A DNA stretch of 64,000 nucleotides. Origin: an uncultured Muribaculaceae bacterium (GTDB lineage: Bacteria > Bacteroidota > Bacteroidia > Bacteroidales > Muribaculaceae). Location: positions 372,001 to 436,000 of the forward strand of contig CAUBJF010000002.1 in assembly GCA_958436175.1 (NCBI GenBank). Reading direction: 5' to 3'. Positions 8,374 through 15,624 of the stretch are shown here, one piece after another (position 1 is the first letter of the stretch; every line of letters begins with the position of its first letter). Below the pieces are notes generated by a model. The model searched no databases and had not been told where the DNA came from. It saw nothing but the letters and a program-made list of their open reading frames with translations. The position numbers were made by a program, and so were the translations under genes.

Positions 8374-8785
8374 ATTGATGAATCAGCAAGGCATTGAGCC
8401 GTTCGCCGACTTTTTCGAGAATGTCACCGAGATCTTCTGTCGAAGATTCTCCCTTATGACGTATCATCCGGACTGCCTTTATGACAAGTTCGTATGTGTC
8501 ATCGGCTATCGGAGAATCTGTTATAGAGTAATCAGGATCTTCGTATCTGTAGTATTTGGTGTCATAAACTTCTATCGGGGCATTGTAGCCCAGTTTGTCA
8601 GACCGCAGCATCTGAATATCGGCCTGGACAGTTCTTACGGAGACGCCCCTGGTGATACCCTCCATTTCATATAGCGCATCGGAGCAAGCTTCGACAAGGT
8701 CATCCAGAGTCCACCGCCTGTACTTGTTTCTCAAGCACCGGTCGATTGTCTTGTATCTTAATAAAGCATTCTTGTTTACTGGCAT
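8372..8785 (-). CDS. WYL-family regulator lacking the WYL domain (137 aa)
   Basis: The N-terminal helix-turn-helix part of a WYL-type regulator is clear (NALLRYKTIDRCLRNKYRRW, then SVRTVQADIQMLRSD, then YRYEDPDYSI), but the protein stops after about 137 residues where relatives continue to about 330 with the WYL domain. I chose the ATG at 8785 (MPVNKN) because it aligns with the family N-terminus; the upstream codon at 8803 adds six unrelated residues. The stop sits in the tRNA terminator stem, so the 3-prime part was probably deleted when the accessory region formed. It could act as a DNA-binding fragment or be a pseudogene. Confidence 0.6.
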   Translation of the reverse strand: MPVNKNALLRYKTIDRCLRNKYRRWTLDDLVEACSDALYEMEGITRGVSVRTVQADIQMLRSDKLGYNAPIEVYDTKYYRYEDPDYSITDSPIADDTYELVIKAVRMIRHKGESSTEDLGDILEKVGERLNALLIHQ

Positions 8786-8838
8786 GGCAGTGATAAAAAT
8801 CATTCATAGTTTGAAAATATTAATTGGTGCCATGCCGT

Positions 8839-8919
8839 GACAATAAGGATTATGTGGCCATGACAGGGCACAAAAAATCGGAAAGCTTTTCAGGACTTTC
8901 CGACTGTCTCCTTATTGTC
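8839..8919. repeat. Nested inverted repeats, outer arms 11 bases
   Basis: GACAATAAGGA (8839-8849) and its exact complement (8909-8919) enclose a second hairpin at 8878-8903 (TCGGAAAG/CTTTCCGA). On the minus strand the inner hairpin is followed by TTTTTT (8877-8872), so it can terminate leftward transcription. The outer arms could mark a small mobile element or form an alternative RNA fold. Confidence 0.55.
8872..8903 (-). terminator. Rho-independent terminator (leftward)
   Basis: An 8-base stem TCGGAAAG/CTTTCCGA followed on the minus strand by six T. With the -7 box at 9116-9123 it defines a possible leftward transcript of about 235 bases that has no convincing reading frame. Confidence 0.6.
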
Positions 8920-8927
8920 TGAATAAT

Positions 8928-9056
8928 ATGAAATCAGACGCAGATACAATAGCGATATCGCCGGAACCATCCTTCAAGCAAGCTGCAATAGCTGCTAAAG
9001 CTAAAGCAATAGCAACTTACGCTGCAGCTATAATAGCTACGGCGGCGCCATATTGA
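8928..9056 (+). CDS. Alanine-rich small ORF (42 aa), doubtful
   Basis: An ATG frame encoding 42 residues, nearly half Ala plus Ile and a few Lys (KQAAIAAKAKAIATYAAAII), which could form an amphipathic helix. No rightward promoter is visible, and a promoter-terminator pair runs on the opposite strand, so it may be chance coding within a non-coding transcript. Confidence 0.25.
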   Translation: MKSDADTIAISPEPSFKQAAIAAKAKAIATYAAAIIATAAPY

Positions 9057-9115
9057 TGATATGTTGTGTTGCGGTATCTGCATTGTTCTGAATTTCATTT
9101 GCCCGAAAGCGGTTG

Positions 9116-9123
9116 CAAAGTTA
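9116..9123 (-). promoter_or_regulatory. -7 promoter element reading leftward
   Basis: Minus-strand TAACTTTG. The predicted transcript from about 9109 runs left to the terminator at 8903-8872. The stretch 9057-9284 has no supported gene. Confidence 0.5.
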
Positions 9124-9284
9124 ACTGAATTTTTTTGTATAACCAAGCGTATTTAAGTCGATTACAGCGTTTAGGTAATTCAAATGCTGAAATAAAATGC
9201 TGAAATCGGATGCGAAATTACAAAACTGATACGCATTCTATTTGCGTAGCTTTATAAGATTATTCTCCTTGTTCACTTTTGTAT

Positions 9285-9537
9285 GAGGTCTCGGCAGGCG
9301 GCGTTTTTCTGTGCAAAGTTACTGCGGACGGGAGGAACGTCAAGTGACGCTACGCTTGCGGTCAGAGTGCTTGCCGGCAGCCTTCCACAATTTTTCCTTC
9401 TAAAAATTGGGTATTCCGTCAGCACCCTCCAACTGCACACTTGCCTTATCCTCCCTTATGTCCGCAGTGTTGACTTGCACGAAAACGGTCAGCCCTGCCG
9501 GAGAAGCTCAATGAGCTTCACAAAAGGGAAGTAATTG
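9285..9537 (+). ncRNA. Structured RNA element, copy 1 of 3
   Basis: The element closes as nested stems: P1 CGGCAGG 9292-9298 with 9494-9500; P2 9305-9319 with 9473-9485 (two bulges); P3 ACTGCGGAC 9321-9329 with 9460-9468; P4 GGGAGGA 9330-9336 with 9449-9455. Inside is a hairpin CAATTTTT/AAAAATTG (9388-9409). A 3-prime hairpin GAAGCTC-AAT-GAGCTTC (9503-9519) follows, flanked by CCCT/AGGG. Copies at 11388 and 19421 keep the stems while bases change. The element ends a few bases before the ATG at 9540, so it is probably a leader or an RNA processed from one. Function unknown. Confidence 0.8.
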
Positions 9538-9539
9538 AG

Positions 9540-10094
9540 ATGCTTATGAAACGGAGTAAGGATAAGGTTACCATTAAGGAAGTAAGGGTGTTAGGCTCTT
9601 ACGGCAAGATGTACCACAATACTGAGGTATATCCTCATTCGTTGAGGAAACTATCAAAGGATGTAAAGAAATGCGATACTACCGCCATTGCCATGGCCGC
9701 ACTTCTTCTATCTCATATCCTCACTCCGAATGCGGTACTCATTCCTGTTCCGCAGTCCTCCGGCAAAGCCGATTATACTTTGGAACTCGCCAATACCATC
9801 AGGATTATCCGTCAGGATTGTGTGGTGGTCGACATCCTTTCGGGAACACCTCGGAAGAAACTCTATGACATCAAGAAATCCAAGACTTCTCTCAAAGGAG
9901 TTAGGACGGGATTGAAAGTTAAGGAGAGCGCAGACTGTAGAGAGACATTGGAATCCAATCCCAACATCTTCCTTTTGGATAATGTAGTCAACACTGGCTT
10001 CACATTCAGCCGAGCAAGAAAGGCATTGAGAAAATATGTAAAGGTAGAGCCGTCTTTACTGGCTATAAGTGCCACCTGCAATTGGTTTAATTGA
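9540..10094 (+). CDS. Phosphoribosyltransferase-family protein
   Basis: 184 residues (a second ATG at 9546 is equally possible). The PRPP-binding loop is recognisable near residues 142-160 (FLLDNVVNTGFTFSRA; typical families have VDDVxTTG), although one acidic residue is replaced by Asn (DN for DD). An early segment NAVLIPVPQSSGKADYTLELA resembles the ComF/PRTase strand before the flexible loop. It starts directly after structured RNA copy 1, and a SLOG protein gene follows 12 bases later, so the two are probably one unit. The substrate is unknown; base salvage or making a modified nucleotide for the SLOG partner are both guesses. Confidence 0.7.
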   Translation: MLMKRSKDKVTIKEVRVLGSYGKMYHNTEVYPHSLRKLSKDVKKCDTTAIAMAALLLSHILTPNAVLIPVPQSSGKADYTLELANTIRIIRQDCVVVDILSGTPRKKLYDIKKSKTSLKGVRTGLKVKESADCRETLESNPNIFLLDNVVNTGFTFSRARKALRKYVKVEPSLLAISATCNWFN

Positions 10095-10106
10095 AATAAA
10101 TTGAGT

Positions 10107-10439
10107 ATGAGACTCGCTATTGTCGGCAGCCGTTGCTGCCCAACCATTGATATTTCATCATTACTCCCGTTTGTTCCCGACACGATAGTTAGTGGGGGAG
10201 CCAAAGGTGTGGACACTTATGCAAAGGAATATGCTTTGAAAAATGACATTCCGATAATAGAGTTTCTTTCGGATTATAATAAATACGGAAGGAAGGCTCC
10301 ATTGTTGAGGAATATCCAGATAGTAGAAAACTGTGATTTCCTGCTTGCTGTATGGGATGGCACAAGCCCAGGAACCAAGTTCACGATAGACTATGCCATT
10401 AAGCGCGGAGTGCCATACAAGGTGATCGGCATATCTTGA
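10107..10439 (+). CDS. SLOG-family (DUF2493-like) nucleotide-binding protein
   Basis: 110 residues starting at the ATG at 10107 (an in-frame TTG lies at 10101). The Rossmann-like SLOG pattern is plain: AIVGSR at the start, TIVSGGAKGVDTYA in the middle, then LLAVWDGTSPGTKFTIDYA. SLOG proteins bind nucleotides or their derivatives; several act in nucleotide-signal defence, others in ADP-ribose or cytokinin-type reactions. Its pairing with a phosphoribosyltransferase between structured RNA copies is unusual. Confidence 0.8.
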   Translation: MRLAIVGSRCCPTIDISSLLPFVPDTIVSGGAKGVDTYAKEYALKNDIPIIEFLSDYNKYGRKAPLLRNIQIVENCDFLLAVWDGTSPGTKFTIDYAIKRGVPYKVIGIS

Positions 10440-10467
10440 CGCCGTTCCTTGAAAATTTGTCGGCTGC

Positions 10468-11287
10468 CTTACTCCGTGTCTGCCACACCGAGTAAGATCC
10501 AGCCGAATATCTGGGATAGTATCGACGTCTTCATCTATGACGGCGCATACGCCAGAGCCATTGAGGTTTGCCTTCGGTAGCACTTCAATGTCTTTCGCGT
10601 GTGTGCCTATCTCGGGAGTCAGGTCTGAAAACGATGATTTGCCCGGACACCAAACATCCATAGGCTTCGCTTAAGGATATTGGTGCCGGAATCTTGGATG
10701 ACCAGGGCCTCGCAGTAACGGCACACGCTAACACGATGAGCCACATTCCATGTCGCTCTGCGTTAGCGTATGTGCCTACTTTGGAAAACAATGTCGAATA
10801 ACTTACTCCGTGTCTGCAACACCGAGTAAGATTCAGCCGATTATCTGGGATAGTATCGACGATTTCTTCTATGACGACACAGACGCCAGAGCCATCGAGG
10901 TTTGCCTTCGGCTGCACTTCAATGGCTTTCGCGTCTGTGCCTATCTCGAAAAACAAGTCTGAAAACTATTACTTGCCCGGACACCAAACATCCATAGGCT
11001 TCGCTTAAGGATATTGGTGCCGGAATCTTGGATGACCACGGCTTCGCGAAAACGGCACACGCCAACACAAAGAGCCATATTTCATGTGGCTCAGCGTTAG
11101 CGTATGTGCCTACCGTGGAATACAATGCCGACTGACTTCCTCCGTGTCTACTACACCGAGTAAGAACCAGCTGAATATCCGGGACAATATCGACGCCTTC
11201 ATCTATGACGGCATCAACGCCAGAGCATTGATGAGATGCCTGCGGCTACTCTTCAATTGCTCACGCGTTTATGTCTGTCCATGAAAA
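10468..11287 (+). repeat. 334-base tandem repeat with conserved hairpins (2.5 units)
   Basis: Units start at CTTACTCCG 10468, 10802 and (as CTTCCTCCG) 11136: exactly 334 bases apart, the third truncated near 11287. Each unit is two related halves of about 167 bases, each being hairpin, ATCTKGGATR-like linker, hairpin, GTGCCTA. GTGCCTA occurs at 10603, 10772, 10937 and 11106. Stem pairs are kept while bases differ: CATACGC/GCGTGTG in unit 1, CAGACGC/GCGTCTG in unit 2, AACGC/GCGTT in unit 3. Open frames here are broken by stops in unit 1, so I read it as RNA. Apart from this and copy 2 of the RNA element, 10440-11745 holds no gene. Confidence 0.8.
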
Positions 11288-11387
11288 CCGACTCTTATAA
11301 GAAGGCTGGGGATATACAGCAGACGCTTCTCAGGAAAGATCTTACATGTTGGCATCTGAACATCTTCATTACTCTTTTGTGGTGATT

Positions 11388-11642
11388 GAGGTCTCGGCAG
11401 GCGGCGTTTTTCTGTGCGAAGTTACTGCGGACAGGAGGAACGTCAAGTGACGCTATGCTTGCGGTCGGAGTGCTTGCCGACAGCCTTCCTCAATTTTTAT
11501 GCTAAAAATTGGGTATTCCGTCTGCGCCCTCAGACTGCACACTTGCCTTATCCTCCCTTATGTCCGCAGTCGTTGACTTGCACGAAAAACGGCCAGCCCT
11601 GCCGGAGAAGCTCAATGAGCTTCACAAAAGGGAAAAGAATTG
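11388..11642 (+). ncRNA. Structured RNA element, copy 2 of 3
   Basis: The same nested fold as copy 1: P3 ACTGCGGAC 11424-11432 with 11562-11570; P4 GGAGGA 11434-11439 with 11551-11556; P2 includes GTTTTTC/GAAAAAC, one pair longer than copy 1; internal hairpin 11491-11511; 3-prime hairpin GAAGCTC/GAGCTTC. It lies about 100 bases upstream of PcfK. A TTTTG-containing segment just upstream (11374-11379) matches the position of one before copy 1 and may be promoter sequence. Confidence 0.8.
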
Positions 11643-11745
11643 AACGTTTAAGCGAGCGCAGAAACAAACTTGTTTGGTTATGCCGAGCAATAGTGAAATG
11701 CGCGAAGCGAATCAGCACCCAAACATTCAAAAACATTTCAGACCA

Positions 11746-12168
11746 ATGAAAGGAACAGACCATTTCAAAACTAGTATCAAGACCTATCTTGACAAGAAAG
11801 CGCAGGAGGATGAACTATTCCGCGTCAAGTATGAAACTACAACTCGCACTATTGATGATGTTGTGACTTATATTCTCAATGAAGTCAGGGCATCCGGCTG
11901 TTGTGGCTTCTCCGATGATGAGATTTACGGCATGGCAGTTCACGTTATTGACGAGCCTAACATTGAAATCGGGAAGCCAATCAATAGCAATGTGGTGGTC
12001 AATCACCATGTTGAGCTGACTGAGGAGGAAAAAGCAGAGCAAAAGGCTCTTGCTCTTAAACGTTTCCAAGACGCGGAACTTCAAAAGTTACAGACACGCA
12101 ACTCTAAGCCCAAGGCGGTCAAGCCACAGGAGAACAAACAACCCGAACTCTCACTCTTTGATTTCTAA
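11746..12168 (+). CDS. PcfK-like protein
   Basis: 140 residues from the ATG at 11746 (MKGTDHFK), matching the usual PcfK N-terminus; upstream ATGs give non-family sequence. Conserved family segments are visible: DELFRVKYE, TIDDVVTYILNEV, GFSDDEIYGMAVH, VVVNHHVELTEEEKAE, and the C-terminal LSLFDF. PcfK proteins are encoded on conjugative plasmids and elements beside PcfJ; their biochemical role is unknown. The gene follows RNA copy 2 and PcfJ starts 4 bases after its stop, so the pair is an operon. Confidence 0.85.
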   Translation: MKGTDHFKTSIKTYLDKKAQEDELFRVKYETTTRTIDDVVTYILNEVRASGCCGFSDDEIYGMAVHVIDEPNIEIGKPINSNVVVNHHVELTEEEKAEQKALALKRFQDAELQKLQTRNSKPKAVKPQENKQPELSLFDF

Positions 12169-12172
12169 ATCA

Positions 12173-13447
12173 ATGAAACCGAGGACTAAATTCGATAAGT
12201 TGGTGGCAGCCTCCAACGAGAGGCTGACTGCCATATCTCCCAAAGCGATTGACTGGGCGATAAAGCACTTGTTCAAACATCCGGCATTTAGAGTACCGAG
12301 TGGTTTGACCACTTGTGGAGATTGTGGACATAAGTTCAGACACGAGGGAAAAGGTATTTATGTAGTTTGCCCTCATTGTGGACATAGGCTTGTTATCAAG
12401 AACACCCTTGACCGCACACAGAAAGATAGTGTCTATTTCGCAACCCTTGATGAAGTGGACGGCTTCCAAGTTGAGAGAGTTTTTCTCATGACGATGAAAT
12501 TCAAAAAAGGCTCTATGTTTGAAGCACACAACGTGGAGGTTTGCCGTCTATGGCTTAATGCGGACGGACAGACAGCACTGACATCCAAGAGACGGACGTT
12601 AGGTTACTATCAGGATTGTTTTGATTGGGGGTCACGCATCGAACTCAGAGGGATGTCTGAAGTGCACCACATTATAGCCAATGCGTGGGTTTATCCGCGA
12701 TACAATGCAATTCCTATACTGAAACGAAACGGTCTTAAAGGTATGCTTCCGGACTGTCATCCATTTGAATTGATGAAAGCTCTTTTGAACGATACTCGAA
12801 TTGAGACACTGTTGAAAGCCGGTAACTACAAAGCTGTAAGCTATTTTCTTGGTAATAAGAGTATGCTTGACAAGTGCTGGAACTCCCACAAGATTGCAAT
12901 GCGCAACGGATATAAGATTGAGGATTACACATTGTGGTGCGACCTTATAAGTTTACTTGAAAAATCCGGACGTGATATTAGGAGCGTAAAATATATCTGC
13001 CCCAATAACCTCAGAACAGCGCATGACTTTTGGCTGAAAAAGATAACCACCGAGGATGAAAAGCGCAGGAGAGCCGAGGAACTAAGAAAAGCGAAGAAGC
13101 GAGAAGCGGATTTCTTCCAAACCAAATCATGTTATTTCGGCATAGTCATAAAAGACAGAGAGATTGAAGTCTCTGTCCTTGATAGCATAGAGGCATATCA
13201 AGCCGAGGGAGAAGCAATGCACCATTGCGTTTTCAAGTGCAACTACTACGCCAAGACAGATACTATCGTTTTATCGGCTCACGATAAACAAGGCAACCGC
13301 ATCGAAACTGTAGAGTATTCCCTCATTGAGAATAAGGTCATTCAGAGCCGAGGAGTCTGCAATAGAAATTCGGAGTATCATGACCGCATAATAAATCTTG
13401 TTAATTCAAACGCCTATCGCTTCATAAAGGCAAAGGTAACGGCATAG
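12173..13447 (+). CDS. PcfJ-like protein
   Basis: 424 residues from the ATG at 12173. A four-Cys zinc ribbon sits at residues 48-69 (CGDC...CPHC), then a long helical middle with a Lys/Arg-rich stretch, then the family signature EAMHHCVFKCNYYAK near the C-terminus. PcfJ is a companion of PcfK on mobile elements; proposed roles relate to DNA processing during transfer or plasmid maintenance, but none is established. A strong hairpin follows at 13464-13495. Confidence 0.85.
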   Translation: MKPRTKFDKLVAASNERLTAISPKAIDWAIKHLFKHPAFRVPSGLTTCGDCGHKFRHEGKGIYVVCPHCGHRLVIKNTLDRTQKDSVYFATLDEVDGFQVERVFLMTMKFKKGSMFEAHNVEVCRLWLNADGQTALTSKRRTLGYYQDCFDWGSRIELRGMSEVHHIIANAWVYPRYNAIPILKRNGLKGMLPDCHPFELMKALLNDTRIETLLKAGNYKAVSYFLGNKSMLDKCWNSHKIAMRNGYKIEDYTLWCDLISLLEKSGRDIRSVKYICPNNLRTAHDFWLKKITTEDEKRRRAEELRKAKKREADFFQTKSCYFGIVIKDREIEVSVLDSIEAYQAEGEAMHHCVFKCNYYAKTDTIVLSAHDKQGNRIETVEYSLIENKVIQSRGVCNRNSEYHDRIINLVNSNAYRFIKAKVTA

Positions 13448-13463
13448 TTCTGAAATGTTTGAC

Positions 13464-13495
13464 ATCCGGCTTTCGCCGTGAGGCGAATGTCGGAT
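13464..13495 (+). terminator. Terminator hairpin after pcfK-pcfJ
   Basis: Stem ATCCG/CGGAT extended by TTCGCC-GTGA-GGCGAA, then ATTTCTC. It closes the PcfK/PcfJ unit before the ParA promoter. Confidence 0.65.
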
Positions 13496-13510
13496 ATTTC
13501 TCAAATAAAA

Positions 13511-13521
13511 TAGGTAAACAA
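13511..13521 (+). promoter_or_regulatory. TAGGTAAACAA motif, site 1
   Basis: The word TAGGTAAACAA also occurs at 14329-14340 and, inverted, at 28502-28513, with a 10-base version at 27845-27854. Three of the four flank genes for partition or DNA-binding proteins, so it may be a partition site or operator of this element. Confidence 0.4.
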
Positions 13522-13546
13522 ATAATATTATATCAAAATAATTTAG

Positions 13547-13554
13547 TAACTTTG
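13547..13554 (+). promoter_or_regulatory. -7 promoter element for parA
   Basis: TAACTTTG, 21 bases before the ATG at 13576, in an AT-rich stretch. The TAGGTAAACAA motif lies about 25 bases upstream, where a repressor or partition complex could block the promoter. Confidence 0.65.
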
Positions 13555-13575
13555 TAATTAAATAATAGAGTTGAT

Positions 13576-14331
13576 ATGAAAGCAAAGATTATCACAATAG
13601 CCAACCATAAGGGTGGCGTAGGCAAGACTACTTCCACCGCATCCATTGGAGACGCACTCGCCATCCTTGGAAAACGTATTCTGCTGATCGACCTTGACGC
13701 ACAGCAGAACCTCACGTTCACGCTTACGCAGAACGAGGAACCGGGGAGCAGCGTCTATGATACCTTGGTCAAGGATGCACCTCTTCCCGTTGTTCATGTC
13801 AGGGAGAACCTGGACCTTGTGCCGGCTTCCTTGGAACTGGCACGGGCCGAAATCGACATGGCTACGAAGATAGCCAGAGAAGGTATCCTTAAATCGGCCC
13901 TTGAAGACTATGCTGACAAATACGATTACATCATCATCGACTGTCCGCCGTCGCTCGGCATTGTCACAACAAATGCGCTCGTCGCGTCTGATAAGCTGTA
14001 CATACCGCTTACAGCTGAGGCTTTGCCGATGAAAGGTTTGGCCATGCTTGACGATGTAGTTACGGAAGTTCGCAAGCGAGTCAATCCACATCTAGAACTT
14101 GGAGCAGTTTTCTTCACTCGTTTCAATAACCGCAATCTCAACAAGGAAGTTGTCAAGATGATTGACAGCCGGTATGGAGATAAAGTTTTCAAGACAAAAA
14201 TCCGTGAGAATATCGCTCTTGCTGAAATGCCGTTGTCCGGACAGTCAATCTTTGAGTACGACCCAAAAAGCAACGGCGCATCAGACTACAAAGCATTGGT
14301 TGAGGAGATAATTGCAAGAGAAGAGAAATAG
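13576..14331 (+). CDS. ParA-family partition ATPase
   Basis: 251 residues. The deviant Walker A KGGVGKTT (residues 12-19), Walker A-prime LIDLDAQQN, and Walker B IIIDCPPS are all present, as in type Ia/Ib partition ATPases that also include Soj. Such proteins segregate plasmids or stabilise excised integrative elements by dynamic binding to the nucleoid. A small DNA-binding partner is encoded 66 bases downstream; the gap holds a dyad and a TAGGTAAACAA site overlapping the parA stop. This argues that the region derives from an element with an extrachromosomal phase. Confidence 0.9.
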   Translation: MKAKIITIANHKGGVGKTTSTASIGDALAILGKRILLIDLDAQQNLTFTLTQNEEPGSSVYDTLVKDAPLPVVHVRENLDLVPASLELARAEIDMATKIAREGILKSALEDYADKYDYIIIDCPPSLGIVTTNALVASDKLYIPLTAEALPMKGLAMLDDVVTEVRKRVNPHLELGAVFFTRFNNRNLNKEVVKMIDSRYGDKVFKTKIRENIALAEMPLSGQSIFEYDPKSNGASDYKALVEEIIAREEK

Positions 14332-14377
14332 GTAAACAATATTACTAATCAACAAATCCACTTTTCGATTTGTGGAT
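14329..14377 (+). promoter_or_regulatory. Candidate partition site or operator between parA and its partner
   Basis: TAGGTAAACAAT (14329-14340) overlaps the parA stop codon. It is followed by two overlapping dyads: ACAAATC/GATTTGT (14352-14373) and ATCCAC/GTGGAT (14356-14377). Placement between the ATPase and DNA-binding genes is where centromere-like sites often lie. Confidence 0.45.
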
Positions 14378-14397
14378 AAATCATATAATTGTAAACT

Positions 14398-14763
14398 ATG
14401 GCAAAGAAGAACTTAGCTTCGTTGATGAGCGGAATTATGGGTGATGTTAAGCCTGCTTCATCAGAACCAGTTGAAACTGCTCAGGAGGCAACCGCAATTT
14501 CGGAGATTACCGAAGAAATGAGGGATAATCTAGAGTCGAGACGCAGACAGAATGTAGGCCGTCCTCGCAAAGGCGAGAACGGTTCCAAGACGGCAGAAGT
14601 GCGGGCCACTTTTATCGTGGATCCCGAGCTGGTCCGCAAGATCAAGTATATTTCGCTTGTCGATGGCGAGCTGCTGAAGAACGTAGTAGGGAATGCCCTC
14701 ACCGCATATATCGAATCCTGGGAATCTGAAAACGGCAAAATCCGATTGCCAAAGAAGAAATAA
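14398..14763 (+). CDS. Small ParA partner, probable ribbon-helix-helix DNA-binding protein
   Basis: 121 residues. The N-terminal half is low-complexity and acidic, then NVGRPRKGENG, then a C-terminal part ATFIVDPELVRKIKYISLVDGELLKNVV whose strand-helix-helix layout resembles ribbon-helix-helix repressors used as ParB substitutes (ParG/Omega type) in Bacteroidetes. It probably binds the parA-parB intergenic dyads. No ParB nuclease-like domain is present. Assignment rests on position after ParA and this pattern. Confidence 0.65.
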   Translation: MAKKNLASLMSGIMGDVKPASSEPVETAQEATAISEITEEMRDNLESRRRQNVGRPRKGENGSKTAEVRATFIVDPELVRKIKYISLVDGELLKNVVGNALTAYIESWESENGKIRLPKKK

Positions 14764-14797
14764 TCTTTGGACTAGAGTTTAGGAGCCGAGTAACTAC

Positions 14798-15607
14798 TCA
14801 ATCCGATACCTTACTGATTTCTGAAAAGCGAGGGAATGTTTTCCCTTCGCGAGTTATTCTCTCGAAAAACATCTTTTCGGGACGAACCCAATAACCGTAT
14901 TTCCCATACAGCGCTTGATATACTACCATTCGGCTCAGAGTTTCGGAATCTTTGGCGACATGGCATAGTTGGTATTTGCCTCCCTTGAAATGGCGGAAGT
15001 ATCGCTCTCTTATCGGTTTTACTTCATCCAGCATTTTGCAAATCACCGGAATGAGATCTTTACGAACATTTTCGGCTGTCATAGTATGCGGACCGTCGAA
15101 GTCGATGGAGATGGAATAATATTTTTCAAATTCATCTCGGAAATGCGCTATTGTATCCTTTGAGCCAAACATACCCCAGACACGGTTCCTATTAAATCCA
15201 TCATAACAATCGAACTGTTCTTCTTCCATCTTTCCAAATTCTCTGATAAGCTCGTCGGTGATTTCAAATTGTTGATTGCCGTCTATGCGTGGAGATTTAT
15301 ATTCATGCCAACCGATGCGGGGCTTCAAAAATTCAGTCATTCTAAAGAATGGACTTACAAGAACAGCGGGAACTCCCGTAAATCTCACAAGTTGCTGCCC
15401 GTAGAAAGCTCCACAACTTGAACCGACAATAAGGTCAAATTGCTCGCTTTCACAAATATCCTGAAGCATATCCATAGCTTTATAAGGATGGAGAGGAAGG
15501 TCGGGAGCAATTATCTCGGCTACTCCATTCAATGAATGTTTTAGTGTCGAAGCTATCTCACAAGAACCACTAGAGGTAAATCCGTGAAGAAACAGTATCT
15601 TTTTCAT
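14798..15607 (-). CDS. YqiA-like alpha/beta hydrolase fused to a DUF1653 domain
   Basis: 269 residues. Residues 1 to about 190 form an alpha/beta-hydrolase of the YqiA/YcfP esterase type: LFLHGFTSSG oxyanion strand, IVGSSCGAFYG as the nucleophile elbow (GxSxG variant), and a late DGPHTM His. Residues about 195-257 match DUF1653 (RYFRHFKGGKYQLCHVAKDSET...YWVRPEKMFFE). The two domains normally occur in separate proteins, so the fusion is noteworthy. It lies 17 bases after the flavodoxin/ferredoxin gene on the same strand. Confidence 0.75.
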   Translation of the reverse strand: MKKILFLHGFTSSGSCEIASTLKHSLNGVAEIIAPDLPLHPYKAMDMLQDICESEQFDLIVGSSCGAFYGQQLVRFTGVPAVLVSPFFRMTEFLKPRIGWHEYKSPRIDGNQQFEITDELIREFGKMEEEQFDCYDGFNRNRVWGMFGSKDTIAHFRDEFEKYYSISIDFDGPHTMTAENVRKDLIPVICKMLDEVKPIRERYFRHFKGGKYQLCHVAKDSETLSRMVVYQALYGKYGYWVRPEKMFFERITREGKTFPRFSEISKVSD

Positions 15608-15624
15608 TACTGATGGCTTGAATA

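Noticed and set aside
8934..9146. A 70-codon leftward frame rich in Cys, Ser and Tyr
   Set aside because: It begins upstream of the predicted transcript start and its composition is that of the antisense of an Ala-codon-rich stretch.
10585..11125. Leftward frames over the tandem repeat
   Set aside because: They are repeats of the same antisense frame without family features.
10750..11284. Two open frames encoding related peptides (TPSKIQP...IWDSID-like) in the tandem repeat
   Set aside because: The equivalent frame in the first unit has an in-frame stop, starts are inconsistent, and base changes keep hairpins; structured RNA explains the region better.
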